A stretch of DNA of 64,000 nt from contig JXTB01000293.1 in NCBI GenBank assembly GCA_002914805.1, positions 29,463 to 93,462 on the forward strand, in the 5' to 3' direction. This document shows positions 12,900-25,057 of this stretch, piece after piece. The notes under the pieces were generated by a model that worked only from the letters and a program-made list of their open reading frames with translations, had not been told where the DNA came from and made no database searches. The position numbers were made by a program, and so were the translations under genes. Origin of the DNA: Parasponia andersonii. Taxonomy: Eukaryota; Streptophyta; Magnoliopsida; Rosales; Cannabaceae. Every line of letters starts with the position of its first letter. The stretch's first letter is position 1.

Positions 12900-13080
12900 A
12901 TTATAGAATACCATATGATGTCCAATACTATATGATATGTCAATTTATTATTAGCTAATTATAGTTACACATCAGGTGGGGCCCATATATGAGATTTCGT
13001 TATTAATTAGAATCACTCAGTAACAGACTAATACATTATTATAGTATTGAACATCACTGATGTTGTATAGCATTGTTATA
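12900..13080. mobile_element. small MITE-like inverted-repeat element
   Basis: The left arm near 12914-12934 contains TGATGTCCAATACTAT, and the right arm near 13041-13060 contains ATAGTATTGAACATCA, its near-perfect inverse. The imperfect pairing extends outward for about 35 bases on each side. The element is about 180 bp with no coding capacity and lies roughly 0.7 kb upstream of the DXS TATA box. Superfamily and target duplication were not determined. Confidence 0.45.
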
Positions 13081-13470
13081 GTAAAAATATTCTTAAAAAT
13101 ATTTTGAGAATATTTTTACTTATTTTTACTTTTTATTTGATATTTTTAGGCACCTTCTAGCTGAATTAAAAATACACAAAATAAAAAAAAGAATATTATC
13201 AAGCAAAGTACTCTTATTATTTTAATTAAAATCATCCATCAAGATACATAAAATTACACTAAAAGTGATTATTGTAGTCATTTTTCTGGTTTTTACATTC
13301 GAGTAGGATTTGAACTCTAAAGTTATGTTTAGTAGAGCAAAGAAAGGAGAAGAAAGAAAGTGTATGAATAAAAAATGGAGAGAAAATAAGAATACCTCAA
13401 TATCACAAAAAGTAAATCGTGATTACTAATCAGTTTAAGCTAATTCTCCTTTACGATTGAGACATATATA
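13081..13470. other. upstream region of DXS, no gene
   Basis: AT-rich DNA with an imperfect palindrome near 13086-13122 (AAATATTCTT and inverse). No coding signal is seen. Confidence 0.5.
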
Positions 13471-13566
13471 GATAAAGTTGCTAACTGCTACGCAATGATA
13501 ATAAAGTCATGTACATAGATAAAATTGCTAATTGCTAATTTCTACGTGATTATAATATAGTCATGT
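13471..13566. repeat. imperfect direct repeat upstream of DXS
   Basis: Two units of about 47-50 bp follow each other. Each opens AGATAAARTTGCTAAYTGCT and ends with AGTCATGTAC (R and Y mark the differences). They lie about 220 bp upstream of the DXS TATA box. Function unknown. Confidence 0.6.
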
Positions 13567-13784
13567 ACTCGGATATTGGTAAACACCCGTTAGTGCTAAC
13601 TGTTCAATATTCTTTGACGCATCAGTAACCACTTAAAAAGAAAGAAATAAATAAATAACACAAAACTAATGACTAAAAAATTTAAAAAAAAAAATAATAA
13701 ATAACAAAAAAGGATGCGTGGCAGTGAGGAAATTTCCAAGCTCCAAGGTATAGGAAACTCTCCAAAGCTACAGAAATTTTTCTC

Positions 13785-13791
13785 TATAAAT
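13785..13791 (+). promoter_or_regulatory. TATA box of DXS
   Basis: TATAAAT in the context TCTCTATAAATGCATG, 265-270 bp upstream of the chosen start codon. A plant start site about 30 bp further on would give a leader near 240 nt. A TGCATGC motif follows directly. The position was inferred from sequence only. Confidence 0.6.
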
Positions 13792-14055
13792 GCATGCTAG
13801 TCGCCCCCAGTTCTTATGCATGCTCACTCTTGATCTCCATCTTCTTCCTAAAATTATCATTCACGTATTTTATACTACGTACCAGTATTATACATCTTCC
13901 AAGCTCTGTTCATTTTTTTAATTAGCTGAGACTAATATCTTAATTTCTCTCCATCTCTTCATCAAGCTCACTTGGATACTAAATATTCCACTTTCCACAA
14001 CAAAAATTAATCACCAAATTAAGTTCCTACCTTTTAAGTATATTTCTTTGAAAAA

Positions 14056-17000
14056 ATGTCTTCTATTCTCAAAACTAGTTTCATCCAATTAAAGTTCAAT
14101 CCTCAAAATGGGCAAGCTTGTCTTGCTCTCCCAACTTTAACCACTTCTAATTTTCCTCCTAGCACCAACCACCAAAAGGTAATCAATTAACAATTAGCAA
14201 CCAAAGAGATTCATCCTGCTAAAGATACTATGATGCATATACACATATATTACATTTTATCTTTTTAGAGATTTTTTCGTGCTACAAAATAAGAAAAATT
14301 TGCTTTAATTTCTTGTTGGTTTTCAGTTGGCTGGGGTGATTTCTTCCATGGACAGAAACTCAGATGGTGATCACAAGATGACCCTCACGAAAGATGGCCC
14401 GAAATATGGAGCAAAGTTCGGCAAAGTCCTCGATTTCTCGGGAGAAAAGCCTTCAACTCCAATTCTTGACACCATAAACTACCCTATTCACATGAAGAAT
14501 CGTTCTCCCGCGGTGAAAAATTCAAACAAATTATTATTATGTTTGATTGCCGAGAAAAAAAGAAAATTAAGAAGAAGAAGAGAACAATCGATTGTTCGAT
14601 CTATTGGGCTATTTTATTTGTTTTCTTGGTAATATTGAGGTTTATCTTATTTAATTTGAGTATGTGTGTTTGGTTTTGATATCCAGGAACTTGGAATGTT
14701 AGCTGATGAACTAAGAGAAGAGATTGTTTACACTGTGTCAAAAACTGGGGGCCACCTAAGTTCAAGCTTAGGTGTGGCTGAGCTCACAGTAGCACTTCAC
14801 CACGTTTTCAATACTCCCGAAGATAAAATCATTTGGGATGTTGGCCACCAGGTACTATTTTAGCAACCTTAGCTTTAATTTCTTTGGTATTCATTTGTAG
14901 AAAATTAAAAAAAAAAAGTATAAAAAAATTATCATACTTTACTTAGAATATAGCAAATGTTTTAAACTATAAGATTTTTATTAAAATGTGCCAGATTTTT
15001 CTTTGATTTTAAAAGTGTACAATACTGTCAACAAATGAGTTCTTGCTTTGGTGGGTTTGTCACTTGATTACCTTGTTCCTATTCATTAATTTTCTATGTA
15101 ATTGTATATGTACAACTAAACCTGTCAAAATAGGTCGGGTCCAATGGGCTAGCATGTGGTCCGGTTAGATAGCTCACAGGCCGGCCCGGCCCAGTAAAGA
15201 TAACTCCGGACCCAGCCTTGTCTTATTTCCATGGTCGGGTTGGGCTTATATTTTGAGCCCGCGGACCGGCCCAGTCTGATCTAGTTATCAATTTTTTTTA
15301 AAAAAAATTGAATTTATTTTTTTTTCATCAACTTATCACTTAAGTTATGTATTATTTTTTAATTTTTATCATAAAACTTGTAAAATTATTTGTGATAAAA
15401 GTTTTATCACATATTCATATATATAATTTTTTTTAATTATTAAAATTCATAAAAAATACATCTAAAAATATTTTTTTTAAAAAGGGCCAAAATACGGGCT
15501 AGCCTAAGCCCAACCCACCTAGAAACTCGTCTGGGTCATAGGATTGGGCTAGATCTCCTCATAATTCATACGTGCGAGGTCAAACATTCTCATCATTCAT
15601 ACAGACTGGGCCGAACCCGACCCGTCATTTAAAATTATCCATTATAAATGGGTTGGGCCAGACCGACCTACTCATTGTGATAGCTCTATGTAGGACCTTC
15701 AATAAAGACTGACCCACCCATTCTGACAGCTCTATATACGACCTTCAATAAAGACCGGCCCACCCATTCTGACAGCTCTATGTACGACTTTCGACAAAGA
15801 CGTTTAAGAAGTAGTAATAAAATAAATATTGCCGAATTACAAACAGTGAATTGAAAACGACATGCGTGAATAATACAGGTAACCAGCACCTTTCTGTTTG
15901 TAGGCCATTAAAATAAAAAATTAATGCTGATGTTTTTTTTTTCCGATTTTTTCCCCCTTTTTACTTTTTTCTCCCTTTTTTTTTTTGGGTTGGGATTGAG
16001 ACAAATGAAGGAAATGCTGTCTCACGTGGTCTTACACGTACGACATTATAGTTAACGACACGAAAGGTGTACAGAACTTGAGAAGGTTGCACATGGAAGA
16101 GGGTCCATTGGTCGGACTTACAATATTTAAGAATAGACCAGTTATTACTCATCTAACGTCTTAGCGCAAATATGACCCATCTATGTCTCTCACTTCATAT
16201 GTACAGATACACATAACACACTAGCCCGATGTATTGTTAGGATACACAGTGCATCACTAAAAAGATAGAAATCTATATATGTTACTAAAAATAATTATCT
16301 TTCTAGTAGGAGCATGTCTATTAGGCACTGTGGGTCAGCACCGTTTTATGCTTGTTACTCCATGTCACATTTTTCTTAAGTGCATACATATAAATCTTAA
16401 GAAAATATTGACCTGAATATGTGTGGAATATTATTCAGGCGTACGCGCACAAGATACTAACGGGCAGGAGGTCAAGAATGAACACGATTCGACAAACTTT
16501 TGGGCTAGCTGGCTTCCCAAAAAGGGAGGAGAGTGTCCATGATGCCTTTGGGGTTGGCCATAGCTCAACTAGCATTTCAGCTGGTCTAGGTAAATTCTTC
16601 TTCCCTCACTGATGAAGCGAGAACTTTTTTTGAGTATAGCACAAATATTAACAGAATTTTTTTTTTATTTTTTGTTTATTTTTGAATTTTTCCCTAATTT
16701 ATTCTTTGGAAATGAAGTTAATTGAGTTCTTAAAATTAATTTAGGTAAAAGAGAATGAATTAATTTTACAATAGAATAGCATTTTTTTATTTTCTTTTAA
16801 CTTTAATTAATATCAAAATAAGTGTGGTCATTCTATATTAATAAGATATTTTCAATACAAAAAAGTAAGTGTATAATTAAAATTTCAGTTATCAATTGGT
16901 GGTGTAATTTGAATTGTCTAAAAATTTATATGTAAACCTTAAAAGTTATAAACTTGAGAAGGGACAATTGAGGACATATTTGAAATCTAAAATTTTGAAT

Positions 17001-19899
17001 GGGGCATAACTTAAATTTTCTAAAAATTTATAAGTAAAACTAAAAGAACTAAAAGATTGAGAGAGGCAATGGCCCCCGCTCGCCTCCTCCTCCCTCCGCC
17101 CCTTGCTTGCCTCTTTTTGATTTTTGATTTTAAATAAAATTTCGTTATTATCGTATCACATCGTTTCTTAATTAGAAGCGAAAATTAAATTACGTTTTGA
17201 ATTACATACATTCTCAACTTGTCATAGTTGTAATAGTAAAGTTACCCTAATATCAACTACTAAAGTTGGTGAAGTATCAATATTAAATCTAATCTTTTGC
17301 ATTTGGTGAAGGAAGAGAGGTATAAAACATAAATAAATAAATAAATAACACAAAGCTACAACTACGTTTACCTGCATTCACACTACTAGATTGAATACAC
17401 CACGTCTTACGGTCCTTGATATTCATTAAACAACTAAAGTATTTGTGTCCTTTTGCAATTCAGGGATGGCAGTAGCAAGAGACTTAGTAGGGAAGGACAA
17501 CCATGTGATAGCAGTGATAGGAGATGGAGGCATGACTGGTGGGCAAGCCTACGAGGCAATGAACAATGCAGGTTACCTCGGCACCAATCTCATCATCATC
17601 TTAAACGACAACAAACAAGTCTCCCTTCCCACCGCCACAGTCGATGGCCCGTCTCCTCCCGTTGGTGCTCTAAGCAGAGCCCTTGCCAAAATTCAATCTA
17701 GTGCAAAATTTCGCCAGCTACGCGAGGCTGCAAAGGTAAAAGAACTTTCTCCCAGGCAGATTAGTCACTATGATTGTCCGTAGAATAGTATGAGTTGCTC
17801 AATTTTCAAATTCGAACGTTGTACAATTTTCAAAATGGTACGAGGCCAAGCGTAACGGCTTCGTCATAATCTTAAATGAAAAGCTAATTTTTTCTTAAAA
17901 CACATGTTTATCAACAGGATATTGCCAAGCAAATGGGAGGCCAAACACATGAAATTGCTGCAAAAGTTGACACGTGTGTCAGAGGGATGGTGGCTGGCTC
18001 AGACGCTTCTTTGTTTGAGGAGCTGGGACTCTATTATATTGGTCCAGTAGATGGGCATGATGTGCAAGACCTTGTCAAAATTTTGAATAATGTCAAGGCT
18101 ATGCCAGCATCAGGGCCTGTTCTCATCCATGTTATCACAGAAAAAGGAAAAGGCTATGCTCCGGCTGAAGTTGCAGCTGATAAGATGCATGGTACCTCAT
18201 ATGACTCATATATCAAAAACTTTTGTTTTGTGTTTTTTGACTATGATTCTAAGGAGTTAACAAGTTTTGGTTTTGTACTTAGGTGTTGCGAAATTTGAAC
18301 CCAAGTCGGGGAAGCAAGTGAAGTCAAAAACGAGTACACGTTCCTACACTCAGTATTTTGCAGAATCCTTGATTGCAGAAGCAGAGAGAGACGACAAAGT
18401 TATTGCCATTCACGCTGCGATGGGAGGTGGTACTGGACTCAATTTGTTCCAGAAGCGCTTTCCGGATAGGTGCTTCGATGTTGGAATAGCAGAGCAGCAT
18501 GCTGTTACGTTCGCCGCTGGCCTAGCTGCTGAAGGGTTGAAGCCTTTCTGTACCATTTACTCTTCTTTTCTACAAAGAGGTTATGATCAGGTACATACAA
18601 CAATCCCAAAAGACAATTCTTACCCATTTTAGATTTGGTTTTGAAGTTTATTGGTAAATGGATTTTGATATTCTTTGGACTAAAAATCATGGTGATGCAG
18701 GTGGTTCATGATGTGGACCTTCAAAAGCTTCCAGTGAGATTTGCACTGGATAGAGCTGGTCTTGTGGGAGCAGATGGTCCAACACATTGTGGAGCCTTTG
18801 ACATAACTTTCATGGCTTGTTTACCTAACATGTTGGTCATGGCGCCATCTTGTGAGGCTGAGCTTATGCATATGGTGGCCACAGCTGCAGCCATCGATGA
18901 TCGACCGAGTTGCTTTAGGTATCCTAGAGGAAATGGCATTGGGTCCATTCTTCCACCACACAACAAAGGAGCCCCATTGGAGGTACGGCAACAGACCCTT
19001 CTCGTTTATATTTTATGTTCTTTTAAAATTCGAGTCCGTATGTAATTAAGTATTTTGCTCAAAATTGTATAAATAGGTTGGCAAGGGAAGGGTTCTAAGA
19101 GAAGGAAGCAGGGTAGCCATTTTGGGTTATGGAACAGCAGTACAAAACTGTGTAGCAGCGGCCGAGCTTTTGCAAGCCCTAAACATCTCGATCACCGTGG
19201 CCGACGCACGATTTTGTAAGCCTCTTGATGCAAATTTGATCAGACAACTTGCTCAAGAACATGACACCCTGATCACAGTAGAAGAAGGCTCTATTGGAGG
19301 GTTCAGCTCTCATGTGTCCCGTTTCTTAAGCCTGAATGGATTACTTGATGGCAATCTTAAGGTAATAAATTCTTATCACATTTAGGCTAATAAGTCACGT
19401 ACTTCCTAGTATGATCATTTTCTAATTATAACTTTATCTTTTTCAGAGTAGAAAAATGTTATAAAGTCTCTCTTTTATACTCTTCTAATTTCATTGTTTG
19501 ACACGTGAATTCTACCATAATTTATTATATTATTAAAATATTAAACTGAATAATAAAATCTATGTGTCTGAGATGCTGAAAAATATAAAAGAGGGTGAGA
19601 AAAAGAATGTATTTAGTATTTCTAAAATTATAGTTAGGACAAGTAAATAGATAATGGCTACTATTTAAGTCCGATACTTGAACGGTTTATTGTGATATAT
19701 GCAGTGGAGGTCTATGATGCTTCCTGATAGATACATTGACCATGGATCTCAGACAGACCAAATTGAGGCTGCAGGGCTAACTTCTAAGCACATCGCAGCT
19801 ACGGCTTTTTCACTCATAGACGAAAAAGGATATCAGCTTCACCATCCTGACCTCCACGCAAATTTTCTGTACACGAAGCTGCCTTTTTCAAAGGAATAA
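14056..19899 (+). CDS. DXS: 1-deoxy-D-xylulose-5-phosphate synthase, plastid, ten exons
   Basis: DXS condenses pyruvate with glyceraldehyde 3-phosphate, using thiamine diphosphate, to make DXP, the entry step of the plastid MEP pathway to isoprenoids. Exons inferred from frame and GT/AG sites: 14056-14178, 14327-14512, 14687-14851, 16439-16589, 17464-17735, 17918-18191, 18283-18590, 18701-18982, 19077-19361, 19705-19899. They join to 746 codons with no stop. The first 60 or so residues are Ser/Thr-rich and acid-poor, as for a transit peptide. Visible sites: [10 protein letters not shown] (His126), the thiamine-binding GDG at 228-230 with NDN at 256-258, IAEQHAVTF (Glu461) and GADGPTHCG (Asp518, His522). 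Oddities: GDGGMTGGQ where I remember [18 protein letters not shown] where Asp is usual before Glu, and a C-terminal tail about 25 residues longer than usual. The wording of the last third suggests the clade II (DXS2) type. Exon 2 ends at a donor within GCGGTGAAA, chosen because it keeps frame and family length. Confidence 0.95.
15118..15689. mobile_element. hAT-like MITE in DXS intron 3
   Basis: The left end reads CTGTCAAAATAGGTCGGG and the right end reads CCGACCTACTCATTGTGATAG, its imperfect inverse. Between them is GC-rich, GGCCCA-rich sequence unlike the AT-rich intron around it, then an AT-rich core. This terminus is a common one among plant hAT-type MITEs as I know them. It accounts for about a third of the 1587 bp intron. 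The 8 bp target duplication was not confirmed. Confidence 0.6.
15682..15802. repeat. 46-bp tandem repeat at the MITE edge
   Basis: The unit begins AGCTCTATGTAGGACCTTC and ends CCCACCCATTCTGAC. Starts at 15682, 15728 and 15774 give a 46 bp period with 2.6 copies. The repeat contains the MITE terminus, so it looks like local duplication of the element end and flank. Confidence 0.75.
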
Positions 19900-19938
19900 T
19901 AGTTCAGCATGGACCAGTATCAGGTGTACTGTTGACGT
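19900..19938 (+). other. remaining DXS 3' flank before the copia insertion
   Basis: Only 39 bp separate the DXS stop codon from the first LTR. The native flank seems to continue at 25505-25528 and again from 30818, after the two copia elements and their target duplications are removed. No poly(A) signal is seen in the 39 bp. Confidence 0.7.
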
Positions 19939-20402
19939 TGCTGAAAATAAACTTGTTTAAGCCCATAAGAAATATTTAAACCCATCAACATAAGGCCCAA
20001 TAAATTAGAGTTAGCCCAAGTACAAAACTCATAAAAGAAAAAAGCCCAAGTCTAAATTAAAGAAGCCTTCCACTTAGAATCTTCTAGTGTTAGCTAGATA
20101 TTAGCTTTTTACATGTGAATTATTTGATTATTATTAGAAGTGTGTAGAAGAAAATATGTGTGGTTTAAGAATTTTTGTAATAGTTTATTTGTGTGGTTCT
20201 CATTGTTTCTCATATAGTATAAATACTCCTCCCCATTTGAGTTCTAAGCATCGAGTAAGAAGCAAATCTTCTAAGAGTAAAGAGAAGAGAGAAAGAAGCA
20301 TAACTTCTAGTGAGTGAGTGAGTGAGCTTGAAGAGTGAAGTTGAGAATTTTCTCTTGTAAAAGTATTTAAGTGAATAATAAAGTTTGTTTTACTTTCCAA
20401 CA
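19939..20402 (+). repeat. 5' LTR of copia element 1
   Basis: Runs from TGCTGAAAATAAAC to TTTCCAACA. A TATA box (TATAAATA) lies at 20218-20225 and four GTGA units near 20308-20325. The match with the copy at 25036-25499 is about 96 percent by eye. Confidence 0.95.
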
Positions 20403-20405
20403 AAG

Positions 20406-20417
20406 TGGTATCAGAGC
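20406..20417 (+). promoter_or_regulatory. primer binding site, initiator-Met tRNA type
   Basis: TGGTATCAGAGC lies three bases after the 5' LTR. This is the standard plant copia site complementary to the 3' end of initiator methionine tRNA. Confidence 0.9.
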
Positions 20418-20639
20418 AAGGTTGTGAGTTCTCTTGAAATTCTAAGTATGCTCTGTGGCTGCAGCTTTGACTGATCTTCCACACCAGAAAAGAAATATTG
20501 AGATTGAGAGTATTAGCCATTTGTTCTAAACATACTACTATTACATATCAAATCGAAGAGCTCGACGAGACGAATATACTGCCATAAGAATCAGCCCAAT
20601 CGGAGTCCGAATGAGTCAGAATAAGTCGTCGGAAGTTTG

Positions 20640-20860
20640 CTGCCACAAACTGAGTCAACTCACTGAGTTGAACCGAGTCAAAGTCGTTTGACCGAGTCGT
20701 CAGAGTTGTTGGTCAAGCCATCAGAGCCGAGCCGTCAGAGCCATTGACCAAGCCATCAGAGCCGTTTGACCGTATCGTTGACTAAGCCGTCAGAGCCATT
20801 GACCAACTATTGACTGGCGTTGACTATTGACCGAGTGTTGACTTTGACCGTTGACTTTGA
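20640..20860 (+). repeat. degenerate TTGAC / GTCAGAGCC repeats in the leader
   Basis: The untranslated leader before gag carries many copies of TTGACC or TTGACT and of GTCAGAGCC in loose tandem order. A related array, inverted, is present in copia element 2 at about 30005-30190. TTGAC[CT] is the core of the WRKY-binding W-box; whether this matters here is unknown. Confidence 0.7.
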
Positions 20861-20952
20861 CTTAGTCGATATACAAGTCAATCTTAAGGTTTTTCAGCAT
20901 TCTGGATCTATCTGTATAGTCGAAATTTCCAAAAATTACTCCGTTAAGAGTT

Positions 20953-23900
20953 ATGGCTATCGACAGTTTAGCATCTCTTCAAGTTCCACCACTTCAAGGT
21001 AATAACTTTGATAATTGGACTATCAAAATAAAAGTCCTCCTTGGGGCACATGATGTTTGGGAAGTAGTAGAAAAAGGCTATGAAGAGCCAAGAGATGAGG
21101 TAACACTATCTTCAACACAGAAGGATAGTTTAAAAGATTCAAGAAAGAGAGACAAAAAAGCTCTCTTCCTCATCTACCAGGCCTTAGATGACGACGAGTT
21201 TGAGAAAATCTCAAGTGCAACCTCTGCTAAGAAAGCATGGGAGAAACTTCAAATTTCATACAGAGGAGAAGAAAAGGTCAAAAAGGTCCGCCTTCAAACT
21301 CTAAGATGAGAGTTTGATTTATTACACATGACAGAGACTGAATCAGTTTCTGACTATTTTTCTAGAGTTTTAACCATTTCGAATCAAATGAAGCAAAATG
21401 TTGAGAAACTTGAAAATGTTACGATTATAGAAAAGATTCTTCGATTATTAGACCCAAAGTTCGAGAATATTGTTATTCTCATCGAAGAAACTAAAGATTT
21501 GGGAGCTATGACAATAGAACAACTCTTGGATTTTTTACAAGTTCACGAGGGAAAAAAAAAGAAGAAACTAAATTTGAAGGAACGGCTTCTCAAGACACAA
21601 CTTACAGAGAAAGAAGATAGCCAATGTAGCAAAAGAAGTCAACGTGGTTGTGATAGAGGACAAGTCCGAGGACAAGGATGTGGTACAAGTCGAGGTCGTG
21701 GACGAGGTTGGAATTCCAACAACCACAATTATCATATCAACAATTTCGAAAGAGGAGAAAGCTTTACAAGAAGTCGTGGTAGAGTTCGAATGAACTCAAG
21801 ACCTGAGAAGTCTCAAGTTGAATATTTCTATTGTCACAAGTTTGGATATTATGCTAGAGAGTGTAGAGTACCCAATAGCAGAATTGAAGAGAAAGTCAAT
21901 TACGTTGAAGAAAAAAGGGAAGAAAATGGCACCGTGCTACTAGCATATAAAGACAACAATGAAGGACAAGACAACACATGGTATCTTGACACCGATGCTA
22001 GCAATCATATATGTGGGCGTCGATTAATGTTTATAGAGCTTGATGAATCAATCAGTAGGGGTGTTTTTTTCGGTGATGATTCAAAAGTAGCGGTAAAAGG
22101 AAAAGGTAAAATTCTTATTGGCTTAAAAAATGGGGGGCATCAATTTATTTCAAATGTTTATTTTGTACCCACAATGAAAACAAATATCTTGAGTTTGGGA
22201 CAACTCTTAGAGAAAAGCTATGATATTCACATGAAAGATTATAGTCTTTCTATAAGAGATAACAATATGAACTTAATTGCCAAGGTGCCTATGTCAAGAA
22301 ATAGAATGTTCTTATTGAACATTCAAAATGATATGGCAAAATGTCTGAAAACATGTTACAAGGATTCATCATAGCTATGGCATTTGAGATTCGGACATCT
22401 CAACTTTGGAGGACTAGAGCTACTGTCCAAGAAAGAAATGGTGAGAGGCTTGCCATGCATCAATCATCCTGATCAACTTTGTGAAGGATGCTTACTCGGG
22501 AAGTAATTCAGGAAAAGCTTTCCAAAAGAGTCGAATTCAAGAGTCCAAAAGCCACTAGAGCTCGTGCATACAGATGTGTGCGGTCCTATCAAACTAAGTT
22601 CTTTTGGCAAGAACAACTTCTTCTTGCTCTTTATTGATAATTTCTCAAGAAAGACTTGGGTTTATTTCTTGAAGCAAAAAATCAGAAGTCTTTGAAGCTT
22701 TCAAGAAGTTCAAGGCTGCTGTAGAGAAGGAAAGCAGACTTCAGATCAAAGCCATGAGATCTGATAGAGGAAGAGAATTCACTTCAAAAGAGTTCCAAGA
22801 ATTGTGCAAAGCAAATAGAATTCAACGACCTTTAACTGTTCCAAGATCCCCTCAACAAAATGGCGTGGCAGAAAGGAAGAACCGGACCATCCTCAACATA
22901 GCTCGAAGCATGCTGAAAAGTAAGAGATTACCCAAAGAGTTATGGGCAGAAGCTATTGCATACGCAGTTTACTTGTCCAATCGATCTCCAACAAGAAGTG
23001 TGTGGAGAAAGACACCACAAGAAGCATGGAGCGGAAGGAAGCCTGGGATCTCCCACTTGAGAGTCTTTGGAAGCATAGCCCATGTGCATGTGCCAGACGA
23101 ACATAGAACCAAGCTTGATGATAAAAGCGAAAAGTTCATTTTCATCGGCTACGACACCAACTCTAAAGGATATAAGTTATACAATCCTAATAATGAAAAA
23201 GCAATCATCAGTCAAGATGTAATATTCGATGAAGAAGGTGAATGGAACTTTGGCTCTCAAACAAATGACTACAATTTCTTTCCAAAATTTGAAGATATGG
23301 AAACACTAGTAGAGCAAGCAAGAGAAGTACATCAAGAGGCTATTACTCCACCTTCCTCACCGATATCATCTACTCATGAAGATTCACCTCCATCTTTCTT
23401 AACTGAGAGGCATGAAGAACGTACAAGAAGTCTTGAAGATCTATATGAGGTGACTGATAGACTTGAAAACCTCACTCTATTTTGCCTATTTGCTGATTGT
23501 GAATCGGTGAACTTCCAAGAGGCTGTACAAGATGAAAAATGGAGGAATACGATGGATGAAGAAGTCAAAACCATAGAGAAGAATAACACTTGGGAACTAT
23601 CCACTCTTCCTAAAGGTCATAAAACTATCGGTGTAAAATGGGTGTACAAGGTGAAGAAAAATGCCAATGGAGAGGTAGAAAAATACAAAGCAAGGCTAGT
23701 CGCGAAAGACTATAGTCAAAGAGCCGGCATTGACTACGACAAGGTATTCGCTCCTGTTGCACGATTGGAAACTATAAGACTAATTATTTCTCTTGCTGCT
23801 CAGAACAAATGGAAGATTCATCAGATGGATGTAAAGTCTGCATTTCTAAATGGAGTTCTTGAAGAAGAGGTTTATATCCAACAACCATTTGGTTATGAGA

Positions 23901-25057
23901 TGAAAGGGTATAAAGATAAGGTTTTGAAGCTGAAGAAGGCTCTTTACGGTCTAAAGCAAGAACCAAGAGCATGGAACAGCCGAATTGACAAATATTTCCA
24001 AGAGAATAGATTCATTAAGTGCCCTTATGAACATGCTCTCTATGTTAAGACTAAAGATGGAGATATTTTGGTCGTATGCTTGTATGTGGATGATCTCATA
24101 TTCATTAGAAGTAATCCAAGGATGTTTGACGAATTCAAGAGAGTAATGACACATGAGTTTGAAATGACAGACATCGGACTTATGGCATATTACCTCGGCT
24201 TAGAGGTCAAGCAAAAGGAAGAAGGCATCTTTATCTCCTTAGAAAGCTATACAAAGGAGATCCTGAAGAAGTTCAATATAGATGATTGCAAGCCAATAAG
24301 TACACCAGTGGAGTGTAGAATAAAATTATTCAAAGATGATGAAGCAGAAAAGGTGGATCCAATACTCTTTAAGAGCCTTGTTGGATGCCTTAGGTACTTG
24401 ACATGTACAAGGCCTGATATTCTCTATGCAACTGGACTAGTGAGTCGTTACATGGAGACTCCAACAGCTACTCACTTCAAAGCTACAAAGAGAATTCTCC
24501 GTTACCTAAAAGGTATGATTAATCTTGGCTTGTTCTATTCAGTTTCTAATGATTACAAACTCGTTGGTTACAGTGATAGTGATTGGGCCGGAGATACTGA
24601 TGATCGAAAAAGCACAACTGGTTTTGTGTTTTTCATAGGAGAAACTGCCTTCACCTGGGTATCTAAGAAACAACCGATTGTCACCCTTTCAACATGCAAA
24701 GCTAAGTATGTAGCTGCTACGTCATATATTAGGCATACAATCTGGCTAAGAAGGTTGTTGAAAGAGTTAAACATGCCTCAAAAGGAACCAACGGAGATTT
24801 GTATTGACAATAAGTCAGCAATAGCTTTGGCTAAAAATCCAGTATTTCATGACCGAAGTAAGCATATCGATACTCGCTATCATTACATAAGAGAAGGTGT
24901 TGCAAATAAAGAAGTACAATTGGAGTATGTGAGATCACATGATCAGATTGCTGATATTTTCACCAAGCCACTCAAGTTTGAAGACTTTACAAGATTAAGA
25001 AATTTACTTGGTATTATAAAACGTTTAAGGGGGGGTGTTGAAAATAAATTTGTTTAA
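20953..25057 (+). pseudogene. gag-pol of copia element 1, broken
   Basis: The start ATG gives MAIDSLASLQVPPLQG. Order: gag (20953-21850) with a zinc-knuckle region near 21820-21870 (FYCHKFGYYARECR), protease (WYLDTDASNHIC, where the usual Ser of the D-S-G triad region has changed), integrase zinc region and core (LVHTDVCGP, RSDRGREF, NGVAERKN), RT (23600-24250, LYVDDLIF) and RNase H to the TAA at 25055-25057. Breaks: stops at 21307-21309, 22372-22374 and 22503-22505, and a frameshift near 22678-22690 in an A-run inside the integrase. The 767-codon stretch from 22754 to the end is intact. Confidence 0.95.
25027..25035 (+). promoter_or_regulatory. polypurine tract of copia element 1
   Basis: AAGGGGGGG lies immediately before the 3' LTR. 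Confidence 0.85.

Noticed and set aside
20308-20325. GTGAGTGAGTGAGTGAG run, considered as a telomere-like or regulatory repeat
   Set aside because: It is a short four-unit microsatellite present in both LTRs, and the unit is not the plant telomere repeat.
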